A DNA stretch of 64,000 nt from JAIQFL01 sp035295745 (GTDB taxonomy: Bacteria; Acidobacteriota; Terriglobia; Bryobacterales; Bryobacteraceae), in the NCBI GenBank assembly GCA_035295745.1, contig DATGIL010000075.1:1-64000 (forward strand), in the 5' to 3' direction. Positions 59,950 to 64,000 of the stretch are shown piece by piece. The notes beneath the pieces are model-generated. The model was not told where the DNA came from. It saw nothing but the letters and a program-made list of their open reading frames with translations, and searched no databases. Numbering within the stretch: position 1 is the stretch's first letter; every line of letters begins with the position of its first letter. Made by a program: the position numbers and the translations under genes.

Positions 59950-59996
59950 GTCTCGACAGGAGCGTCGAGACGGCGAACAGGAGTGTTTTGCGCCAA
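59950..59996. repeat. Partial copy of palindromic element, family B
   Basis: Only one end is present: GTCTCGACAGGAGCGTCGAGA and the outer part GGCGAACAGGAGTGTTTTGC. It is in the gap between the transglycosylase and radical SAM genes. Confidence 0.7.
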
Positions 59997-60008
59997 GGCT
60001 CAATTGGG

Positions 60009-61448
60009 TCATTGCACCAAAACGCGTAACTCGTCATTGGCTTCCGCGGGCGTCTCGGTTTCGAGTTTTGCCGGCGTGCCGGAGCCGCGCTGGAGCACCG
60101 CTTCGAGCACCGGACGCATCTGGGCGACACGCTTCGCCCGAAGAATGAAATCCCAAAGCGGCTCGAATTTCTTCCATCCTGCTGCGTAAGCGGCGTGGCG
60201 CAATCTTCGAGGCCAGGTCGGCTTGGTCATCGCACCCTGAAGGATCGCGGACCAGCGATAGAATTGGCGATACGCGCGCCAGTAGCCTTCTTCCAACTGC
60301 TCGGGCGTCATCTTCGCGGGACGGAACACGGTGTGACGCGTGTCGTAGACGTCCCAATCGCGATGCAGCATGCGGCCTTGCGCTTGCATCCGCGCGTGGA
60401 GTGCCGTGCCGGGGTAAGGCGTCAGGATGTGGAAGGTCGAGGTTTCGATGCCCTGTCGAATCGCCCACTCCACGGTGCGGTCGAAGACGCCGGGGTCGTC
60501 CTCGTCCATACCGAAGACGAAGCTGCCGTTTACCATGATCCCGAGGCCGTGCAATCGCGCGATGGCCTCGCTGTAGTCGCGGTTCAGGTTCTGATATTTG
60601 CGCTGCTCCTTCAAGGCGGCGGTATTGATGCTTTCGAAGCCCACAAACAGGCTACGCAGCCCACAGGCCGCGGCTTTTTCGAGTAGCCGCGGTTCGAAAC
60701 GCTGCTCCAAAATGGAGTTCACGGTGCCGGCCGCCTGCCATACGCGACCCATCCCCTTCATGCCGTCGAAGAGTTGACCGGCGAAGCGGCGGGCGCCGAA
60801 CAGGTGGTCATCGAGGAAGTAGAGATGGCGGCCGGGAAGACGTTCGATTTCGGCGAGCGCATCGTCCACGGTCTGCGTGTAGAACGAACGGCCGCCCTGG
60901 AAGAACGCTTCCTTGTAACAGAAATCGCAAACGTGCGGACAGCCGCGCGTGACCACGATGGAGTTGGGGACGAGATACAGGTGGCGCTTGATCAGGTCGC
61001 GGCGGATTGGTGGCAGACCTTCGAGCGTGCGGATCTGTGAATCGTAGCGGCGCTGGGGACGTCCCGCGCGGTAATCGGCGAGAAAGCGCGGCCAGGTGTC
61101 CTCACCGGGTCCGGTGAAGATGGCGTCGGCGTGTTGCGCGGCCTCTTCGGGCAGCGACGTGACATGCAGGCCGCCCAGGCAGACAAAGATGCCACGACTG
61201 CGATAGCTGTCGGAGATCTCATATGAGCGGCGCGCGCTGGTGATGTAGACCTGAATCACCACCATATTCGGAGAGTCGTCGAGGCGGATACGTTCGACAT
61301 GTTCGTCGGTGATGAGGGCGCGATCTTCGGGTGAAAGGTACGCGGCAAGCGTCGCGAGTCCGAGCGGCGGGAAAAGCGAGTACTTGATGGGACGGAAGAG
61401 AGGACTGGTGGCTTCGGTGAGCGCGGGGAGGATGAATTTGACGAACAT
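60009..61448 (-). CDS. B12-binding-type radical SAM protein
   Basis: A 479-residue enzyme. The N-terminal ~140 residues are a cobalamin-binding-like Rossmann region (LGLATLAAYLSPEDRALITDE; the usual DxHxxG is not evident). The radical SAM domain has the cluster motif Cys170-PHV-Cys174-DF-Cys177, then GFESINTAALKEQRK and VFGMDEDDPGVFDRTVEWA. The family (B12-binding radical SAM, hopanoid-modification-like or BchE-like) modifies lipids, tetrapyrroles or peptides. A good promoter lies only about 10 bp upstream. Co-substrate and product are unknown. Confidence 0.88.
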   Translation of the reverse strand: MFVKFILPALTEATSPLFRPIKYSLFPPLGLATLAAYLSPEDRALITDEHVERIRLDDSPNMVVIQVYITSARRSYEISDSYRSRGIFVCLGGLHVTSLPEEAAQHADAIFTGPGEDTWPRFLADYRAGRPQRRYDSQIRTLEGLPPIRRDLIKRHLYLVPNSIVVTRGCPHVCDFCYKEAFFQGGRSFYTQTVDDALAEIERLPGRHLYFLDDHLFGARRFAGQLFDGMKGMGRVWQAAGTVNSILEQRFEPRLLEKAAACGLRSLFVGFESINTAALKEQRKYQNLNRDYSEAIARLHGLGIMVNGSFVFGMDEDDPGVFDRTVEWAIRQGIETSTFHILTPYPGTALHARMQAQGRMLHRDWDVYDTRHTVFRPAKMTPEQLEEGYWRAYRQFYRWSAILQGAMTKPTWPRRLRHAAYAAGWKKFEPLWDFILRAKRVAQMRPVLEAVLQRGSGTPAKLETETPAEANDELRVLVQ

Positions 61449-61458
61449 ACTAGTTTCG

Positions 61459-61488
61459 ATAATAGAGTACTTTGCAATTTAAAGTCAA
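61459..61488 (-). promoter_or_regulatory. Promoter of the radical SAM gene
   Basis: On the minus strand TTGACT (61483-61488), an 18-bp AT-rich spacer and TATTAT (61459-61464). The -10 box ends 10 nt before ATG 61448, implying a leaderless or nearly leaderless transcript. Confidence 0.6.
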
Positions 61489-61625
61489 TAACCATGGGAA
61501 ACACAAATGACAGGGGAGAAGTTCCTGGGCGGCGTTTAGGGCGGGACAGGGGGATTGAGCGTATCCCAATGCGAGCAGTACCTGCGCCGGGAACTAAGGG
61601 AACCTGATGGCGTCTAAGCTGGCAA

Positions 61626-63224
61626 ATGACGGTTTGGATTGCGCTGTGTCAGGTGGCGATGCTTGCGGCGGCCCTGCCAGGAGACGCCGGCGAGCCGCGG
61701 TATTGCCTGCGGGGACGAGTGATCGACGCGGTAAATGGCCGTCCTCTGGCCGACGTGCATGTGGGGTTGAGTACGGCAGATTGGCAATCGGAGATCGAAC
61801 CTGTGGTGCCCGACTCCGAAGGGCGATTCCTCTTCACAGGGTTGGCCGCGGGTGAGTACGTCCTGACTGCGCACCGGCCCGATTTTCAGATGATTCCGGA
61901 TGAATTGCCGGACCCCCACCTCGTCCAGACAGTCAGTGTCGGGCCGGAGCCGGAGAACGAGGTCGTGTTTCGGGTGATGCCTCGGGGTGTGATCTCAGGC
62001 ACGGTGCGAGACGAATCGGGCGACTTCGTGGCGGGCGCTGAAATCGCGGCGTATCGCCCGGTTTGGAGTGACGGGCGCGTCGCACTGCAACTGGTAGCAC
62101 AGGACTCTACGGACGATCGGGGCAGATATCGAATGGACAGGCTGCGTCCTGCCGGCTATGTCGTGTGCGCCAGCCCGCAGGCGGAACGACTCGTCGCCCC
62201 CCAAACCGGATCGGTCGATTTTGTCTCACGGGATGACCTGCGGATCTATGCGCAGTCCTGTTTTCCCAACGCGACAGCTTCTTCCGGGAGAGTCTTCACC
62301 CTCTTACCGGGGGTAGAGGCGTCCATTGATCTGACACTTCTCCCGATGGCGGGGCTCACGGTGCGGGGCAAGTTGGTCAGTTTGCCAAAGGGAGCGACAT
62401 CGGATGCGCAATTGGTCGCCGGAGACAAATCGGGACGCCCGGAGGGAGCATTTGTGCATGTCGCGGATACGGGAGATTTCGTGATAGCCGGACTTGTACC
62501 TGGCCGGTATTTGCTGGCCGCAGAGGTGCATTTCGGTGAGCCGGATGCTCCCGGACTGCTGATCGCGCGATTGCCGATGGTGCTGCACGATTCGCTGGAA
62601 GGCGTGGTAGTGCCGCTCGAAGCCCCGGTTGAGGTGGGCGTAGCATGGCATGGGATTGAGAAGGAAGAACTGGAGCGAGGAGATGTGACACTCGGCCTTC
62701 TGCCCTATTCCGAATCGTCGCAGCAGACGGGCATTTTTTTCAGATGGTCCGGAGGCCAAGTGATTTCGGGCCGATATTGGCTGACGAGCCGCACTAGGGG
62801 TTCCACCTGCGTGGCGTCGGCAAAACTGGGCGACACGGAAGTTTCGCGCAGCTTGATAACTGTCAAACCGGGTACGCCGACGCTGGACGTGACGATATCC
62901 CACGATTGCGGCGCGATTCACGCGCGGGTCTTGGCGAATGGGAAGGCGGCTGCCCGCACCAAGGTGTTGCTACTGCTCAGCGGGACTCCTGAAGAACCAG
63001 GCCAGATGATCACGGATTTCACCGACGACGCGGGTGAAATATGGTTCACCGGCCTGGCTCCGGAGCACTACCTGATGTGGGCTTGGAACGTGAACACGGA
63101 CGGGTCGTTTGTGGGTCCGCCGAGCCTGGCGGAGATTGCAGCGCAGGCGACGCCGGTGGTTGTCGGGCTCGGTGAGCCAGCCAGGGTCGATATCGCTCTG
63201 CTGCGAGTGGAGGGGGCGCGATGA
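61626..63224 (+). CDS. Exported carboxypeptidase-regulatory-like repeat protein
   Basis: A 532-residue secreted protein. Short signal peptide (ALCQVAMLAAALPGDAG) followed by several CarboxypepD_reg-like beta-sandwich domains: YCLRGRVIDAVNGRPLADVH, ISGTVRDESGDFVAGAEIAAYR, and later related Ig-like modules (VNGKAAARTKVLLLL-like). No catalytic motif. Such multi-domain proteins are abundant in Acidobacteria; surface or periplasmic binding is inferred. Its stop overlaps the start of the next gene (ATGA at 63221-63224). It is divergent from the radical SAM gene. Confidence 0.85.
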   Translation: MTVWIALCQVAMLAAALPGDAGEPRYCLRGRVIDAVNGRPLADVHVGLSTADWQSEIEPVVPDSEGRFLFTGLAAGEYVLTAHRPDFQMIPDELPDPHLVQTVSVGPEPENEVVFRVMPRGVISGTVRDESGDFVAGAEIAAYRPVWSDGRVALQLVAQDSTDDRGRYRMDRLRPAGYVVCASPQAERLVAPQTGSVDFVSRDDLRIYAQSCFPNATASSGRVFTLLPGVEASIDLTLLPMAGLTVRGKLVSLPKGATSDAQLVAGDKSGRPEGAFVHVADTGDFVIAGLVPGRYLLAAEVHFGEPDAPGLLIARLPMVLHDSLEGVVVPLEAPVEVGVAWHGIEKEELERGDVTLGLLPYSESSQQTGIFFRWSGGQVISGRYWLTSRTRGSTCVASAKLGDTEVSRSLITVKPGTPTLDVTISHDCGAIHARVLANGKAAARTKVLLLLSGTPEEPGQMITDFTDDAGEIWFTGLAPEHYLMWAWNVNTDGSFVGPPSLAEIAAQATPVVVGLGEPARVDIALLRVEGAR

Positions 63225-64000
63225 ACTGCCGCTTCTGGTTACTACTGACGATGACGGTAGCTTTGGGGGCCGAGACGCCGCACGAGATTAACGGACGAGT
63301 GGTGGATGCGCAATCCGGCAGTCCGATCGCGCGAGCTCGCATCACGTTGGGTTTCAAACAGGGCGACTCCGAAACCGTGCCGATGTGGGTATTGACCGAT
63401 GGAAGCGGGGGATTTCAGCTCAAGAATGTGCCCGAAGGCTTCTTCGATTTAGTCTGCGAACGTCCCGGTTACTTGACTTCGCAGACTCTGGAGGGCTTGA
63501 TCACACCGGATGCGAAATCGACGCCCGTGACGATTCGGCTTGTGGCTCAAGTGGCGATTGAAGGCACCGTGGTCAATGAGAAAGGATTGGCCGTTCCCCT
63601 GGCAGAGATACAGCTCTATGGAGAAGATGTAGTGAATGGACGGCGACGGACCACCTTGCTTCCGCAGAACTGGGCCAATGAGAGAGGCAATTTTCGGATC
63701 TTCGGGCTGCCAGAGGGCCGCTATCGGATTCGGGCCCGCGCGATCGACCAAGGATCCCGTCCGTCGAGTCTGGTATACGCGCCGGCGTTCTATCCGAACT
63801 CGCCCGACTTGGGCGGTGCCGAAGTCCTGAATCTCGCGCCCGGCGAGGAGAAGCGGATTACGATCCGCATGGCGGCTCCCGTTCCGGGAAGGGAGATTCT
63901 GGTGCGCGTTGATCCAGTGAACGAACGCACTCATGTGCGTTTGCACGCGGCTGATGCAATTGGGCTGGATCCCGATCTTGGCTTCGAAGCCCGATGGGAT
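63221..64000 (+). CDS. Second carboxypeptidase-regulatory-like protein, cut by the window end
   Basis: An open frame begins at ATG 63221, overlapping the previous stop by 4 bp, and runs without a stop to the window end (260 codons). A signal peptide (FWLLLTMTVALGAE) precedes INGRVVDAQSGSPIARARIT, a CarboxypepD_reg-like domain, then VEGTVVN-type and NERGNFRIFGLPEGRY modules. It is a paralogue of the preceding gene by layout and translationally coupled to it, so both are likely made in equal amounts. Confidence 0.88.
   Translation, partial: MNCRFWLLLTMTVALGAETPHEINGRVVDAQSGSPIARARITLGFKQGDSETVPMWVLTDGSGGFQLKNVPEGFFDLVCERPGYLTSQTLEGLITPDAKSTPVTIRLVAQVAIEGTVVNEKGLAVPLAEIQLYGEDVVNGRRRTTLLPQNWANERGNFRIFGLPEGRYRIRARAIDQGSRPSSLVYAPAFYPNSPDLGGAEVLNLAPGEEKRITIRMAAPVPGREILVRVDPVNERTHVRLHAADAIGLDPDLGFEARWD

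Overview
The window looks like a piece of an acidobacterial chromosome, most likely class Solibacteres/Bryobacterales. This is inferred from gene families that are strongly enriched there: a duplicated-orphan MacB-type permease, TIGR03435, TIGR03437 and TIGR03118 proteins, a DUF1501/DUF1549-DUF1553 cytochrome cassette, carboxypeptidase-regulatory-like domain proteins and a TonB-dependent receptor with such a domain. No rRNA or tRNA gene was recognised. GC is high, so most long antisense frames are shadows. Coding density is ordinary, but the gaps are unusually rich in dispersed palindromic repeats.

Layout. 1-3.1 kb: a reading frame running off the left edge, repeat copies, and a MacB/FtsX permease with an apparent one-base frameshift. 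3.2-5.8 kb: small coiled-coil protein, secreted hypothetical, TIGR03435 protein. 5.9-13.5 kb: a co-directional cassette of DUF1501, PPC-domain, DUF1549/DUF1553 cytochrome and WD40-cytochrome proteins. 13.8-16.9 kb: error-prone polymerase DnaE2 without imuA/imuB. 17.3-21.3 kb: MBL hydrolase, FAD oxidoreductase and small hypotheticals. 21.7-28.2 kb: CstA with its YbdD-like partner, a membrane hypothetical, a SYLF protein and a TonB receptor. 28.2-29.5 kb: a decayed gene and a tandem repeat array. 29.5-33.0 kb: a compact operon of methyltransferase, RNA ligase and HD-Pnk end-healing enzyme, each overlapping the next by 4 bp, followed by a Tat-type exported protein. 33-43.6 kb: NHL/TIGR03437 protein, membrane GT39-like protein, esterase, GH3 glycosidase, ThuA protein. 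43.6-48.6 kb: small proteins, cysE, nuoI, hemD, then atpZ-atpI-atpB-atpE closed by a strong terminator, so F1 genes must lie elsewhere. 48.7-59.9 kb: PilZ, ABC-F, M14 peptidase, a TIGR03118 pseudogene split by a palindromic element, a single-domain ClpB-like AAA ATPase, an SDR, a hypothetical and a lytic transglycosylase. 60-64 kb: B12-binding-type radical SAM enzyme and two tandem carboxypeptidase-regulatory-like proteins, the last cut by the window end.

The two most notable items are (1) the predicted nucleic-acid repair operon at 30.5-33.0 kb, which combines 2',3'-phosphoesterase/5'-kinase healing, ATP-dependent sealing and a SAM methyltransferase, and (2) a family of long-stem REP-like palindromes at nine loci. 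One copy lies inside a 269-bp element with imperfect terminal inverted repeats and a 5-bp target duplication, and removing it restores the host reading frame. Other copies sit at gene starts and appear to supply start codons. Several genes have a good -10 box within about 6-10 nt of the start codon, suggesting leaderless mRNAs.
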